A stretch of 41,390 nt of DNA from Roseburia sp. 1XD42-69 (GTDB taxonomy: Bacteria; Bacillota; Clostridia; Lachnospirales; Lachnospiraceae): positions 1 through 41,390 of the forward strand of contig NZ_RAZG01000032.1 in the NCBI RefSeq assembly GCF_003612565.1, in the 5' to 3' direction. The translations under genes and the position numbers were made by a program. This document shows positions 1 through 8,884 of this stretch, in pieces (within the stretch, counting starts at the first letter, position 1; the number at the start of each line of letters is the position of its first letter). The notes beneath the pieces were generated by a model. It was not told where the DNA came from, did no database searches, and was given only the letters and a program-made list of their open reading frames with translations.

Positions 1-42
1 TAAAACAACGCCATACAACATAAAAATAAATAAAATTTGACA

Positions 43-66
43 TAAAAAAGCCCGCATTTCTGCGGT
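43..66 (-). terminator. Intrinsic terminator after the 10-codon ORF
   Basis: Read on the minus strand, a 5-bp GC-rich stem (CCGCA/TGCGG) with a GAAA loop is followed directly by a run of six T. It lies 11 bases beyond the stop of the short ORF at 77-109. It could end a short transcript, or act as an attenuator for a gene that begins left of the window. Confidence 0.7.
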
Positions 67-76
67 TTGTAGTGTT

Positions 77-109
77 TTATATTTCTGACAAGTGTCGAAG
101 ACCCGGCAT
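77..109 (-). CDS. 10-codon leader-peptide-like ORF (MPGLRHLSEI)
   Basis: An ATG opens a 10-codon frame ending in TAA. A strong Shine-Dalgarno (GGGAAGGAG, at 119-127) sits about nine bases upstream, a consensus promoter lies 47-75 bases upstream, and an intrinsic terminator follows at once. This compact promoter, RBS, mini-ORF and terminator order is the layout of a ribosome-controlled attenuator or leader peptide. The gene it would control would start left of position 1 and cannot be seen. I do not recognise the peptide from any family with certainty. It could instead be a stand-alone small transcript. Expression of the peptide is inferred only from the start signals. Confidence 0.5.
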   Translation of the reverse strand: MPGLRHLSEI

Positions 110-155
110 ATTTTTATCTCCTTCCCTGAATACAAATTATTTTGTTTCTTTTGTT

Positions 156-184
156 AGTATATTCTAATATTGATTAGTTGTCAA
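156..184 (-). promoter_or_regulatory. Consensus sigma-A promoter for the 10-codon unit
   Basis: On the minus strand there is a perfect -35 TTGACA (179-184), a 17-base spacer and a -10 TATACT (156-161). It points leftward to the mini-ORF at 77-109, with a predicted start near 149. Confidence 0.8.
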
Positions 185-226
185 GAACTTTTTTGTTTAC
201 AATAAAAATATAGGACTAAGTGACGA

Positions 227-255
227 TTGCAAAGTTTACCAGTTTTTAATATAAT
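227..255 (+). promoter_or_regulatory. Promoter of the EAL protein gene
   Basis: TTGCAA (227-232), a 17-base spacer and TATAAT (250-255) stand about 35 bases upstream of the start at 290. The RBS is GGGAGGTAGG. The same TTGCAA -35 recurs at two other signalling promoters in this window. Confidence 0.7.
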
Positions 256-289
256 ATATACAAGTAATGCGTTATTTGGGAGGTAGGAC

Positions 290-1996
290 ATGGAATATCA
301 AGGACATGCATATAATGAAATTTCCGTTGAACAATTTTGTCAGGTAATCGATTTGCTTCACCCTTGCATGGATGATTACCTGTATATTTATGACTTTCTC
401 AACGATTTCTTCTATGTTTCTCCCAGTGCGGTAGAACGCTTTTCTATGCCATCTAACTGTTTTCACAATGCTTCCAAAAATTACTCCATGTTTATTTACC
501 CAAAGGATTTTAAAAACCTCAAGGCAGATTTTAAAAAATATATTTCATCTATGACCGCCATCCACAACCTGGAGTACCGTCTGGTAGACCAAAATGGCAA
601 GCCTATCTGGGTAAATTACCGGGGGTATGTGGTGCGCAACCGTGAAGGAGAGGCACTTTACATCATCGGCTGTATCAATGAAATCGGACGCCAACAGAAG
701 GCGGACAATGTGAGCGGCCTTCTCAGCGAGTCCAGCCTTCACCATTACCTGGATGAAACGTCCCATCAAAACGGCATTATTCTTAGGCTGGGACTGGATG
801 ATTTTAAGGAAATCAATGAAAAACTGGGAATTGAATATGGGGATATGATTCTCCGGAAGACAGCGGAATGTATTTCAGAGTGCATAAGCCCGCACCAGCA
901 GCTATACCGGGTTGTGGCGGACGAATTTATTATTGTGGACAACACCTGCAACAGCACTCAGGAGGCCCAATTGCTCTACGATAAAATCCAGGGGAGAATC
1001 CACGCTTTTGTGGAGGAAAACCGTTATGAGGCAACTTACACTGTCTCCGGCGGAATTTTAAGCTGGAATCACAGTACAGAACACTCTTATTCCAATATTA
1101 TGAAGCTCTCTGAATTTTCCCTTCAAAAAGCCAAACGATTGGGAAAAAACCGATGTTACGTTTTTAACCCTGAAGACTATACGAAATTTTTAAGGAAAAA
1201 GAAGCTGACAAAACATTTAAGACAAGCCGTCTACAATGATTTTCAGGGATTTGAAGCCTACTATCAGCCATTAATCAATGCGGAAACCGGAGTACTCTAC
1301 GGCGCAGAGACTTTGATGCGCTTTACCAGCGAACAATACGGCTCTGTCTCCCCGGGGGAATTTATCCCAATCTTGGAGGAGACGGGATTGATTATTCCGG
1401 CGGGACGGTGGATTCTCCATGAAGCTCTGCGGGCCTGCAAAAATATTCAGATGCACATCCGGGATTTCCGCATAAATATTAACGTTTCCTATATACAGAT
1501 TATGAAAAGCGACATTATAGAAGAGATTGCCTCCGCCATTACATACTACGATATCGCCCCCTCCAGTGTGGTATTGGAACTGACAGAAAGCGGCGTGCTG
1601 GATTCGGATATCCGTTTTGCCAAGTTATGGGAATGCATGAGAGAAAAAGGCGTCCGGCTGGCCTTAGACGACTTTGGCACAGGATATTCCAACTTTCATT
1701 ATCTGTACAACTTAAAACCGGACATTATTAAAATCGACCGCTCCCTTACCACCCAGGCATTAAACAACGAGTATGAATTTAAACTCCTGTCCCTTATGAG
1801 CGGTATGATTCACAGTATGAACCTTCACATGTGTGTGGAAGGCGTGGAGACAGACCAGGAATTGTCCATGGTTCTTGACCTCTCCCCGGATTTTATACAG
1901 GGATATTACTATGGAAAACCCTGCTCCTATGAAGAATTTTTAGAAAAGTATGTTCTTCCTCAATCCAAAATGAAAGCACTTATTACAAATGTATAA
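290..1996 (+). CDS. PAS - degenerate GGDEF - EAL c-di-GMP phosphodiesterase
   Basis: A 568-residue soluble protein predicted to hydrolyse c-di-GMP. A PAS-like fold covers about residues 30-133, a GGDEF domain about 140-295 and an EAL domain about 305-555. The diguanylate cyclase signature is VADEF (209-213) in place of GGDEF, so this domain is probably not a cyclase and may only bind GTP as a regulator. The EAL domain looks competent: ETL (340-342) in place of EAL keeps the glutamate, with Asn398, ELTES (430-434), DDFGTG (460-465) and K481/D483. No transmembrane segment is visible. It has its own promoter and RBS, and ends at a bidirectional terminator facing the HD-GYP genes. Phosphodiesterase activity is inferred from conserved residues. 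Confidence 0.9.
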   Translation: MEYQGHAYNEISVEQFCQVIDLLHPCMDDYLYIYDFLNDFFYVSPSAVERFSMPSNCFHNASKNYSMFIYPKDFKNLKADFKKYISSMTAIHNLEYRLVDQNGKPIWVNYRGYVVRNREGEALYIIGCINEIGRQQKADNVSGLLSESSLHHYLDETSHQNGIILRLGLDDFKEINEKLGIEYGDMILRKTAECISECISPHQQLYRVVADEFIIVDNTCNSTQEAQLLYDKIQGRIHAFVEENRYEATYTVSGGILSWNHSTEHSYSNIMKLSEFSLQKAKRLGKNRCYVFNPEDYTKFLRKKKLTKHLRQAVYNDFQGFEAYYQPLINAETGVLYGAETLMRFTSEQYGSVSPGEFIPILEETGLIIPAGRWILHEALRACKNIQMHIRDFRININVSYIQIMKSDIIEEIASAITYYDIAPSSVVLELTESGVLDSDIRFAKLWECMREKGVRLALDDFGTGYSNFHYLYNLKPDIIKIDRSLTTQALNNEYEFKLLSLMSGMIHSMNLHMCVEGVETDQELSMVLDLSPDFIQGYYYGKPCSYEEFLEKYVLPQSKMKALITNV

Positions 1997-2030
1997 AAAA
2001 AGCAGCTCACTTTTCTAGTGGCTGCTTTTT
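1995..2030. terminator. Bidirectional terminator between convergent genes
   Basis: A run of A, a stem AGCAGC-T-CAC pairing with GTG-GCTGCT (one bulged T) and a run of T lie between the stops of the plus-strand EAL gene and the minus-strand HD-GYP gene. It can end transcription in both directions. Confidence 0.85.
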
Positions 2031-2060
2031 AAACTGTATTGTGAGAAAATACCTTTTATA

Positions 2061-3149
2061 TTACTGGTTTTCGTCTGCCAGCTTTTCAAATTCTTCTTTT
2101 GCATTTTTAAAGCACTCTATAATCTTAGGAGAAAATGTACCGCACTCTCCGTCTAAAATCATGCGGTAAGCCTCGTCTTTCGGCCGGGCATCCTTATAAA
2201 CCCGCACGCTTACCAGGGCGTCATATACATCTGCAATAGACACAATCTGGGCGGAAATAGGTATCTCATCCCCCACAAGCCCGTCGGGATATCCCTTTCC
2301 GTCATAGCGCTCATGATGATGGCGGCAGATATCATAGCTGAGCCTGCCATACTCTTCATCCCACACATCTGTAATGCTCTCCAAAATCTCGCTTCCCTTT
2401 GCAGCGTGGGTCTTCATAACATCAAACTCCTCCGGGGTAAGCCTTCCAGGTTTTAACAGAATATTGTCAGGTATGGAAATTTTTCCCACATCATGGAGCA
2501 CGCTGGCTTCCGCAATCATATGTACCTTTCCGTCATCCAGCCCATATTCCGGATAATGCTCCTTCACCTGATTTGCCAGAATACTCGTAAAACCTTTGAC
2601 CCTCTTGATATGCTCGCCGCTCTCTAAATCTCTTCCCTCCACCACAGTGCCAAGGATTTCAATAATCCTCACATTGCTTTCTTTCAGTTTGTCTGCCTGT
2701 TTCTTAAGGAGTTCATACTGCCTGAGAATCGTGTCTGTCTGCTTTTCTAAGTTGCCCTCCAGCTCTCTCTTATACAGATACAGCTCCACAATATTATCCA
2801 CCCTCTTTTTGACCAAGCTGGCTTCAAAAGGCTTATGGATAAAATCGGAAACTCCGTAGTCAAAGCACCTGTTCTCTGAGGCGGAAGAAGTCTCGGAACT
2901 GATTACCAGCACCGGAATCTTTCCAATATATCCTTTTTTCTCCAACTCCTGCAAAATCTCATATCCGTCCATCTTGGGCATAATCAAATCCAGCAGAATG
3001 GCCACAATGGTCTCCCTGTATTGGTCTACAATCTCCAATGCCTGATTGCCATCCTCCGCCTGGAGAATATCGTATGTATCCCCAAGTATCATCTCCAGCA
3101 TATCTCTGTTTATCTCTATATCATCTACGATTAATATCTTATTATTCAT
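2061..3149 (-). CDS. Response regulator with HD-GYP phosphodiesterase output
   Basis: A 362-residue receiver-HD-GYP protein predicted to break down c-di-GMP under phosphorylation control. The receiver domain (about 1-122) has the acidic pair D9/D10 and phospho-acceptor D54 (LLDLIMP). A coiled-coil linker runs to about 165. The HD-GYP domain (about 165-360) shows HD at 219-220, the HHHE cluster at 277-280, GYP at 286-288 and ADVYDAL near 306. It is the second gene of a tandem pair, 15 bases after its paralogue at 3165-4253, and shares that gene's promoter. The partner kinase is not fixed by sequence. The neighbouring CheA and hybrid kinases are candidates. Confidence 0.92.
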   Translation of the reverse strand: MNNKILIVDDIEINRDMLEMILGDTYDILQAEDGNQALEIVDQYRETIVAILLDLIMPKMDGYEILQELEKKGYIGKIPVLVISSETSSASENRCFDYGVSDFIHKPFEASLVKKRVDNIVELYLYKRELEGNLEKQTDTILRQYELLKKQADKLKESNVRIIEILGTVVEGRDLESGEHIKRVKGFTSILANQVKEHYPEYGLDDGKVHMIAEASVLHDVGKISIPDNILLKPGRLTPEEFDVMKTHAAKGSEILESITDVWDEEYGRLSYDICRHHHERYDGKGYPDGLVGDEIPISAQIVSIADVYDALVSVRVYKDARPKDEAYRMILDGECGTFSPKIIECFKNAKEEFEKLADENQ

Positions 3150-3164
3150 GTCTAACCCCTTTCA

Positions 3165-4253
3165 TTACAAAAGACTCAATTTGTCTGAAAATTCTACCAA
3201 TTTTTGGAATTCCTCATTGGATAACTGAAAACATTCCAGCGCCATAGGGGAGAATACCCCTTCTTCCCCATCCATAATTGCCTGCACGGCAGTCTGATGG
3301 GTGTATGGCGTATGGTAGGCATTTTCTGTAACTAATTCCTCATATGCATCCACCAGTGAGACAATCTGGGCAACAAATGAAATTTCATCCCCTGCCAGTT
3401 TATCTGGATAACCGCTACCGTCCCATCTCTCATGGTGGTGTCTGCAGATATCATAACAGTAGTCGTAAAACTTTTGATCACTGATTTGACTGAATGACTC
3501 TAAAATCTCACAACCGATGGTGGTATGGGACTGCATCAGCCTTTCGTCTGCGGGGGAAAGCTTTCCATATTTCAGCAAAACTTCATCGGGAATTCCGAGC
3601 TTTCCAATATCATGGAGGGCTGTTGCCCGCACAATCATGTCAATATGCTCTTCGTCCAGCTCAAATTCAGGGTGAAACTTCGCCGCATATTTCAGCATAA
3701 TACGTGTAAATTTCCGTATCCGCCTGGTGTGTTCCTTAGACTCATTTGTCTTATATCCCACCACGCTGCCAAGGGCATCCAAAATCATCTCATTTGTCTC
3801 TTTTAACTGTTTGGACTGCTCCTGTATCTGGAGTGTCTTTTCCTGAACCAAGGCTTCCATGTGGTTTTTGTGGGAATAAAGATCCACTACATTTTTTACA
3901 CGGCGCATAACCACACGTTCTATATAAGGTTTATAGATAATATCCGCAGCCCCGTAATTGTATGCAATTTCCTCTGTCTCCTTAGAGTCATCCCCTGTGA
4001 TAAGGATAATGGGGATTGCATCCATCATCCCCGCTTCTTTCATGTATTCCATCACGTCAAATCCTGTTTTTACCGGCATAACCAAATCCAACAGAAGACA
4101 CGCCACTTTTTCCCCGTTGCTGTAAAGATAATCAATGGCCACCTGGCCGTTTTCCGCCTCCGCCACCTCATATTGTTCCTCAAACATCTCTTTTAGAATG
4201 GCACGGTTAATCTCCACATCTTCAGCAATTAAAATTGTTGTCCTCTCGTTCAT
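3165..4253 (-). CDS. Response regulator with HD-GYP domain, tandem paralogue
   Basis: A 362-residue protein with the same architecture and exact length as its downstream neighbour. The receiver has D56 (LLDLVMP), a linker follows, then an HD-GYP domain with LHDIGK, HHHERWDGSGYP and a degenerate last motif, VDAYEEL. The last motif keeps the first Asp but replaces the second with Glu compared with ADVYDAL in the paralogue. The equal length and shared layout point to a local duplication followed by divergence. The start is fixed by TAGGAGGAGC at 4258-4267. It is the first gene of a two-gene unit. Confidence 0.92.
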   Translation of the reverse strand: MNERTTILIAEDVEINRAILKEMFEEQYEVAEAENGQVAIDYLYSNGEKVACLLLDLVMPVKTGFDVMEYMKEAGMMDAIPIILITGDDSKETEEIAYNYGAADIIYKPYIERVVMRRVKNVVDLYSHKNHMEALVQEKTLQIQEQSKQLKETNEMILDALGSVVGYKTNESKEHTRRIRKFTRIMLKYAAKFHPEFELDEEHIDMIVRATALHDIGKLGIPDEVLLKYGKLSPADERLMQSHTTIGCEILESFSQISDQKFYDYCYDICRHHHERWDGSGYPDKLAGDEISFVAQIVSLVDAYEELVTENAYHTPYTHQTAVQAIMDGEEGVFSPMALECFQLSNEEFQKLVEFSDKLSLL

Positions 4254-4292
4254 CCACGCTCCTCCTACGTCTTAAATCTTCCCATTCTTATC

Positions 4293-4298
4293 ATTATA
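4293..4298 (-). promoter_or_regulatory. Candidate -10 element for the HD-GYP pair
   Basis: A perfect TATAAT on the minus strand lies about 40 bases before the start at 4253 and just after the terminator of the chemosensory operon. No good -35 stands at 16-18 bases, so strength or activator dependence is uncertain. Confidence 0.4.
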
Positions 4299-4307
4299 TC
4301 ATATGCG

Positions 4308-4340
4308 AAAGAAAAGGAGCGATTCAACTGGAACCGCTCC
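4308..4340 (-). terminator. Terminator of the chemosensory operon
   Basis: On the minus strand a 10-bp stem (GGAGCGGTTC / GAATCGCTCC, one G-T pair) with loop CAGTT is followed by TTTTCTTT. It lies 35 bases after the MCP stop and separates this operon from the HD-GYP pair. Confidence 0.88.
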
Positions 4341-4374
4341 CTATTCATGTCATGCTCTGCAAACTACCTAGCTC

Positions 4375-6159
4375 TTAATATTTGCTGAAATCTCCCTCCA
4401 GAGAAATTACCTGCTCATTGTCACTGTAACTATTGTCTGAGGTATCCACATAGGAACTGCTCTGTCCTGTCGCCAAAAGTTTGTACTGCCCAATAAGCGC
4501 TTTCAAAGTAGCTGCCTGGTTCGATAACTGCTCGCTGGCAGCCGCACACTGCTCACTGGTCGCTGCATTGGTCTGGACAACTGTGGAAACCTGGGAAATT
4601 GCCTGATCAATCTGGGAAATTGCAGTTGCCTGGTCACTGGAGGATACTGTAATTCCGCTGATTAATCCTACAATCTCATCGATGGACTGTACAATCTCAT
4701 CCAGGGAACTTGCTGTCTCCTCTGCAAGTTTTGTACCGTTAGCAATTTTGCGGATAGAATCCTCAATCATCTCTGCCGTCTCACTGGCCGCAGACGCACT
4801 CTTGGCAGCCAGGTTTCTAACTTCCTCCGCAACAACCGCAAAACCTTTTCCGTGAATACCTGCCCTAGCCGCCTCAACAGCCGCATTCAATGCCAGGATA
4901 TTTGTCTGGAATGCAATATCGTCAATCGTTTTAATAATTTTGGAAATCGTCTCGGAAGACTCGTTGATGCTGTCCATAGCCTCAATCATGGACTTCATCT
5001 GTCCGTTTCCTTCTGCCGCTTTCTCTTTAATAGTATTTACAAGGGTATTTGCCTCTCCTGCCTCGGTAGCATTATTTTTGGTACGCTGTGTCACTTCGTC
5101 CATAGATGCAGTAACCTGCTCTAATGCGCTTGCCTGCTCGGTGGAACCCTGTGCCAGAGCCTGGCTTGCATGTGCCACCTGGTCGGATCCCACTGCTATC
5201 TGGGAACCGGATTCTTTAATGTTGCTCAATGTAATGTTCTGGTCATTTAACAATTTCCGGAAGGAGTGGCCTAAAAGGTCCTTGTCCCCTCTGGGGTTTA
5301 CCTCTATGGTCAAATCCCCCTGGGAAATTAAATCCGCAATCTTTGCCTGCTCTTTGACGGCATCCGCCATAATGGAGAATTCATCCATCAACTCGCCTAA
5401 ATCATCGTTGTAAATTTTCTCACAATCCACATCCACATCACCCTCAGCAAGCTGTCTTGCTGCCACTGATAATTTCCGTACCGGAATGGTAATCGCCTTT
5501 ATGAGCATAAAGCAATAAGCCAGGGTAATAACTACTGCAAGGACAGAAACGGTAACTAAAATAATTGCCATGCCGATTAACTGCTTATCAACAAGCTCAC
5601 CGTTCTCTTCTGCCGCTTTCTCCATGGTATCCATCAATGTCATCAATTTTTCTTCCACTACGTCTGCCACAGCCACGCCATCGTTTGTAAGCTCTTCTCT
5701 GGCTTCTGTAACTTTTCCTTCTTTTACCAGCCTGACAATATCTTCCGCCGTAACTATATATGTATCCATCTTGTCGTCAAGCTCGTGATACTGGCTCTCA
5801 ATCTCACTGCCTAAATATGCAAGCCTCTTTTCAAATTCTGCAAAGTTCTGCTCCTGCTTTACTTTGTACTCTTGCATCTGGTTAATCTGCTCTTCCAGTT
5901 TTTCCGGATCTTCATGGTACATGTAGAGGGCATTTCTCAGACGGACCTTCACATCTGCAAAGCAGCTGTAGGACTCGCTGACATAAAACTTTCCAATGGC
6001 ATAATTGTCATACCTGGCAGACCTTGCTTTATTAATATTGAAAGATACCCACAAGCCAACACCTGAAATGAAAACCATCAGGATTATCAATATTGTGCTG
6101 AACATGATAAGTTTGCTTCTGACTGCCATGTCATGGATTGAAAATTTCTTTTTCTTCAT
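4375..6159 (-). CDS. Methyl-accepting chemotaxis protein (4HB sensor, HAMP)
   Basis: A 594-residue membrane chemoreceptor. TM1 lies at about 15-40, followed by a four-helix-bundle type extracellular sensor region (about 41-193), TM2 at about 194-220, a HAMP region and a long cytoplasmic coiled coil. The kinase-control tip carries the canonical DIAFQTNILALNAAVEAARA stretch, followed by GKGFAVVAEEVRNLA. The C-terminus is acidic and Ser-rich and lacks an obvious CheR-tethering pentapeptide. It is the last gene of the cheR-cheB-receiver-cheA-cheW-mcp unit, 16 bases after cheW, with AAAAGGAG before its ATG. It should assemble with the CheW and CheA just upstream. The ligand cannot be read from the sequence. 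Confidence 0.95.
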   Translation of the reverse strand: MKKKKFSIHDMAVRSKLIMFSTILIILMVFISGVGLWVSFNINKARSARYDNYAIGKFYVSESYSCFADVKVRLRNALYMYHEDPEKLEEQINQMQEYKVKQEQNFAEFEKRLAYLGSEIESQYHELDDKMDTYIVTAEDIVRLVKEGKVTEAREELTNDGVAVADVVEEKLMTLMDTMEKAAEENGELVDKQLIGMAIILVTVSVLAVVITLAYCFMLIKAITIPVRKLSVAARQLAEGDVDVDCEKIYNDDLGELMDEFSIMADAVKEQAKIADLISQGDLTIEVNPRGDKDLLGHSFRKLLNDQNITLSNIKESGSQIAVGSDQVAHASQALAQGSTEQASALEQVTASMDEVTQRTKNNATEAGEANTLVNTIKEKAAEGNGQMKSMIEAMDSINESSETISKIIKTIDDIAFQTNILALNAAVEAARAGIHGKGFAVVAEEVRNLAAKSASAASETAEMIEDSIRKIANGTKLAEETASSLDEIVQSIDEIVGLISGITVSSSDQATAISQIDQAISQVSTVVQTNAATSEQCAAASEQLSNQAATLKALIGQYKLLATGQSSSYVDTSDNSYSDNEQVISLEGDFSKY

Positions 6160-6175
6160 GGTAAATTCTCCTTTT

Positions 6176-6706
6176 TTATGATTGTTCTTTTTCTTTAATG
6201 TCTTCTATCACATTTAAAACATCCTGCTGAATCAGCCGCTCCGGCTCCAACAGCAGTTTCACCGTGTTCCCTGTCCTAGCCAGGCCGTATATATACTTGT
6301 TTCTCTCTGTATTTTTATGGCTTAAGGCAGGAGGAGGCATAATGTCATCTTCTAAGATGGAATCCACTTCCGCTATTTTTTCCACAATCAGACCAATTAC
6401 TGTGGATTTCACGTCAATAACGATAATGCAGTTTCTGTCTGTGTACTCCTGTGGTTCCATCTTAAACCTTGCCCGAACATCAATCACAGGAATAATCTTA
6501 CCTCGAAGGTTAATCAGGCCCTTAATATAGTTTTCCACTTCAGGTATCGCCGTAATCGGCTGCATGGTAATAATCTCATTCACATAACTGATGCTTATAC
6601 CATAATACTCTTTGCCCGTCTGGAAAGTCATAAACATACCTTTCTGGCCGTCTTCTTCAAACTCTTCCACTGCTTCCACTATTTCATCTTTCAGTTCTTC
6701 CGCCAT
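6176..6706 (-). CDS. cheW: CheW chemotaxis coupling protein
   Basis: A 176-residue CheW-domain protein that links receptor tips to CheA. An acidic N-terminal extension of about 20 residues comes before the CheW beta-barrel, which carries YGISISYVNEI, LINLRGKIIPVIDVR and a VIDVKSTVIGLIVE stretch, all typical of the family. The start ATG has GGAG ten bases upstream and lies three bases after the cheA stop, so the two are translated from one message. No other domain is present. Confidence 0.95.
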   Translation of the reverse strand: MAEELKDEIVEAVEEFEEDGQKGMFMTFQTGKEYYGISISYVNEIITMQPITAIPEVENYIKGLINLRGKIIPVIDVRARFKMEPQEYTDRNCIIVIDVKSTVIGLIVEKIAEVDSILEDDIMPPPALSHKNTERNKYIYGLARTGNTVKLLLEPERLIQQDVLNVIEDIKEKEQS

Positions 6707-6709
6707 GTA

Positions 6710-8845
6710 CTATCTCCTTTCCTCGCTCAGTATTAAACCGCCGATATCAAGAATCAGTGCAATGCTCCCGTCTCCAAGCTGTGTACATCCGGAAAGACCT
6801 TTGACTTTTTTCACATAAGGAGGAATAGGTTTCACCACAATCTCCTGTTCCTGAAGCAGTTTATCAATTAACACGCATACCTGCGTACCCTCATGTTCCA
6901 AAACAACAACGATTCCGTCATCTATCTTTTCATGAGCGTCTGACAGATGATATCTTTCATTCAGACGGATAAAGGAATAGCACTCACCTCTTAAGACAAG
7001 GTACTCCTCCCCGCCGGGCTCCTGTATCAGGGATTCCTCCGATACCCTCACAAACTCCTTGATGGAGGCCGTTTCAATTACAAATAAGGAATTTTCCACC
7101 TGAACTACAATTCCGTTGATAATCGCCAGGGTCAGAGGGATAATCAAGGTCATCTCCGAGCCCTCATGCTCCACGCTTTCAATGTCAAGCCTGCCGCCGA
7201 TATCCTGGATATTTTTTACCACCACGTCCATACCAACGCCCCGGCCGGATAACTCCGTCACCTGCTCTTTGGTGGAAAAGCCCGGTAATGTAATAAACCT
7301 GTAAATCTCCTTATCCTGGAAATCCGTAATCTCTTTGCTGCTGTCGATAAGTCCGTTTGACATTGCCTTATCAAAGAGCTTTTCTTTATTGAGCCCCTTA
7401 CCGTCATCCCTTACGCATATGTAAACCTTGCCGCCCTCATTCTTAGCCTCTAAGGTAATCTTTCCCTTTTCCGGCTTCCCGTAAGCTTTACGGTCTTCCA
7501 CATCTTCCTCGATGCCGTGATCCACGGAATTTCTCACAAGATGCATCAGAGGGTCTGAGATATGCTCAATAATATTTTTATCCACCTCGGTATTTTCACC
7601 GATAACCTCCAGCTCAATATCTTTTCCCAGCTTTCTTGAGGCATCAAAGACAATCCTCTTCATTTTCTGGAAAGTATTGGTCAGAGGCATCATACGCATG
7701 GACATAATAACTTCCTGGAGCTCCGTTGTAATTTTTGAGAGCTGCGCCGACGCTTTCTGGAAATTTCCAAGTTCCAGGCCCGGCACTTTCAAATCGGGAT
7801 TCTGCAAAACAACAGCCTCCGCAATGACAAGCTCTCCGATCAAATCCATAAGGGCGTCCATTTTCTCCACATTCACGCTGATAATGGTCTGCTGCTTCGG
7901 CTGGTTTTTCGCCAGGGTTTTCCCTTTCCCTGCCGCCTTTGTCTTTACAACATAATCGCCGGGAGCCGGTGCCGCCTTCTTTTCCTCTTTCGGCGCCGGT
8001 ACATCATGTTCCGGCTCCGCCATAGGCTCCAACTCATCATGGCCCAGGTTCACAATCTCCCTGCCGTATTCCTCGGAGGTAATCTCCTCAAAATCAATCT
8101 CTTCCGCCTCGGAGCTGTCTATAAGTTCCAAGACCCCTTCCTTATCCGTCTTCGTCTGCAAAAGCATGTGAAAACCTTCCGCAAGAATGGTGTCGGAACT
8201 TGCCTCATTGGAAAGGATATCATCCGGTGAATACAAAAGATCCTCCGCGATCTCCTTTAAAGCATAGGTGGCGGAATATGCGCGGATATTGCTCATCTGG
8301 GTGTCATTTCTGTAATGAATCACAATCTTATAAAAATGACTGTCTGCCTCAGCCACCGGCGCCACATAAAACTGTGCCGGCTCCTCGCTTTTATTTGTCT
8401 TTGGAAGACGGATGCCCTGTTTCTTAATCTCACCTTTAATACGGCTTAAGAATTCATCCAATTCCTCCAGCAATTTACTCTCATCGCCGTCGGGCTCGTC
8501 ACCCTCTTTGATTTTTTCAATCTCACCGGTAATGAAATCCGATACATCCAAAACTTTCTCCACCAATTCCATATGGGGAACATCATCGGGATGGGACTCC
8601 CTTAAATAGTAGAAAACATCCTCCAGCTTATGTGCCACCTTCGTGATGTTCTCAAACATCATAATCCCCGAGGAACCTTTGATTGTGTGCATGATACGGA
8701 AAATTTCATTGATGTCGGAATCATCAAAACATTCTTCATCCTGTTTTTCCAATATAATGCCTTCCAGTTTTTCCAAAAGCTGGCCATTTTCATACAAATA
8801 AACGGAAAGCATACTATCTGTGTCTGTATTATATTCTTCTGCCAT
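6710..8845 (-). CDS. cheA: CheA chemotaxis histidine kinase
   Basis: A 711-residue soluble kinase of the receptor array. The N-terminal HPt domain (about 5-120) has phospho-acceptor H53 in MHTIKGSSG. A receiver-docking region (about 165-260) and a low-complexity Ala/Pro/Lys linker follow. Then come the dimerisation helices (with MSMRMMPL), the HATPase domain (LVRNSVDHG, DDGKGL, GRGVGMDVV) and a C-terminal CheW-like domain. All modules of a working CheA are present. It sits between the CheY-like receiver (39 bases upstream) and cheW (3 bases downstream). The start is set by GGAGG before the ATG. Confidence 0.97.
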   Translation of the reverse strand: MAEEYNTDTDSMLSVYLYENGQLLEKLEGIILEKQDEECFDDSDINEIFRIMHTIKGSSGIMMFENITKVAHKLEDVFYYLRESHPDDVPHMELVEKVLDVSDFITGEIEKIKEGDEPDGDESKLLEELDEFLSRIKGEIKKQGIRLPKTNKSEEPAQFYVAPVAEADSHFYKIVIHYRNDTQMSNIRAYSATYALKEIAEDLLYSPDDILSNEASSDTILAEGFHMLLQTKTDKEGVLELIDSSEAEEIDFEEITSEEYGREIVNLGHDELEPMAEPEHDVPAPKEEKKAAPAPGDYVVKTKAAGKGKTLAKNQPKQQTIISVNVEKMDALMDLIGELVIAEAVVLQNPDLKVPGLELGNFQKASAQLSKITTELQEVIMSMRMMPLTNTFQKMKRIVFDASRKLGKDIELEVIGENTEVDKNIIEHISDPLMHLVRNSVDHGIEEDVEDRKAYGKPEKGKITLEAKNEGGKVYICVRDDGKGLNKEKLFDKAMSNGLIDSSKEITDFQDKEIYRFITLPGFSTKEQVTELSGRGVGMDVVVKNIQDIGGRLDIESVEHEGSEMTLIIPLTLAIINGIVVQVENSLFVIETASIKEFVRVSEESLIQEPGGEEYLVLRGECYSFIRLNERYHLSDAHEKIDDGIVVVLEHEGTQVCVLIDKLLQEQEIVVKPIPPYVKKVKGLSGCTQLGDGSIALILDIGGLILSEERR

Positions 8846-8884
8846 ACTTCCTCCAATCTAAAGAATTCTCTTTTGCGCTGTACT

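Noticed and set aside
1-42. Minus-strand open frames running off the left edge as a gene start
   Set aside because: Two frames open from ATG codons after the terminator but neither has an RBS and fewer than 15 codons are visible.
4254-4374. c-di-GMP riboswitch before the HD-GYP or EAL genes
   Set aside because: The leaders are too short (about 35 bases) and no GEMM-type fold is visible.
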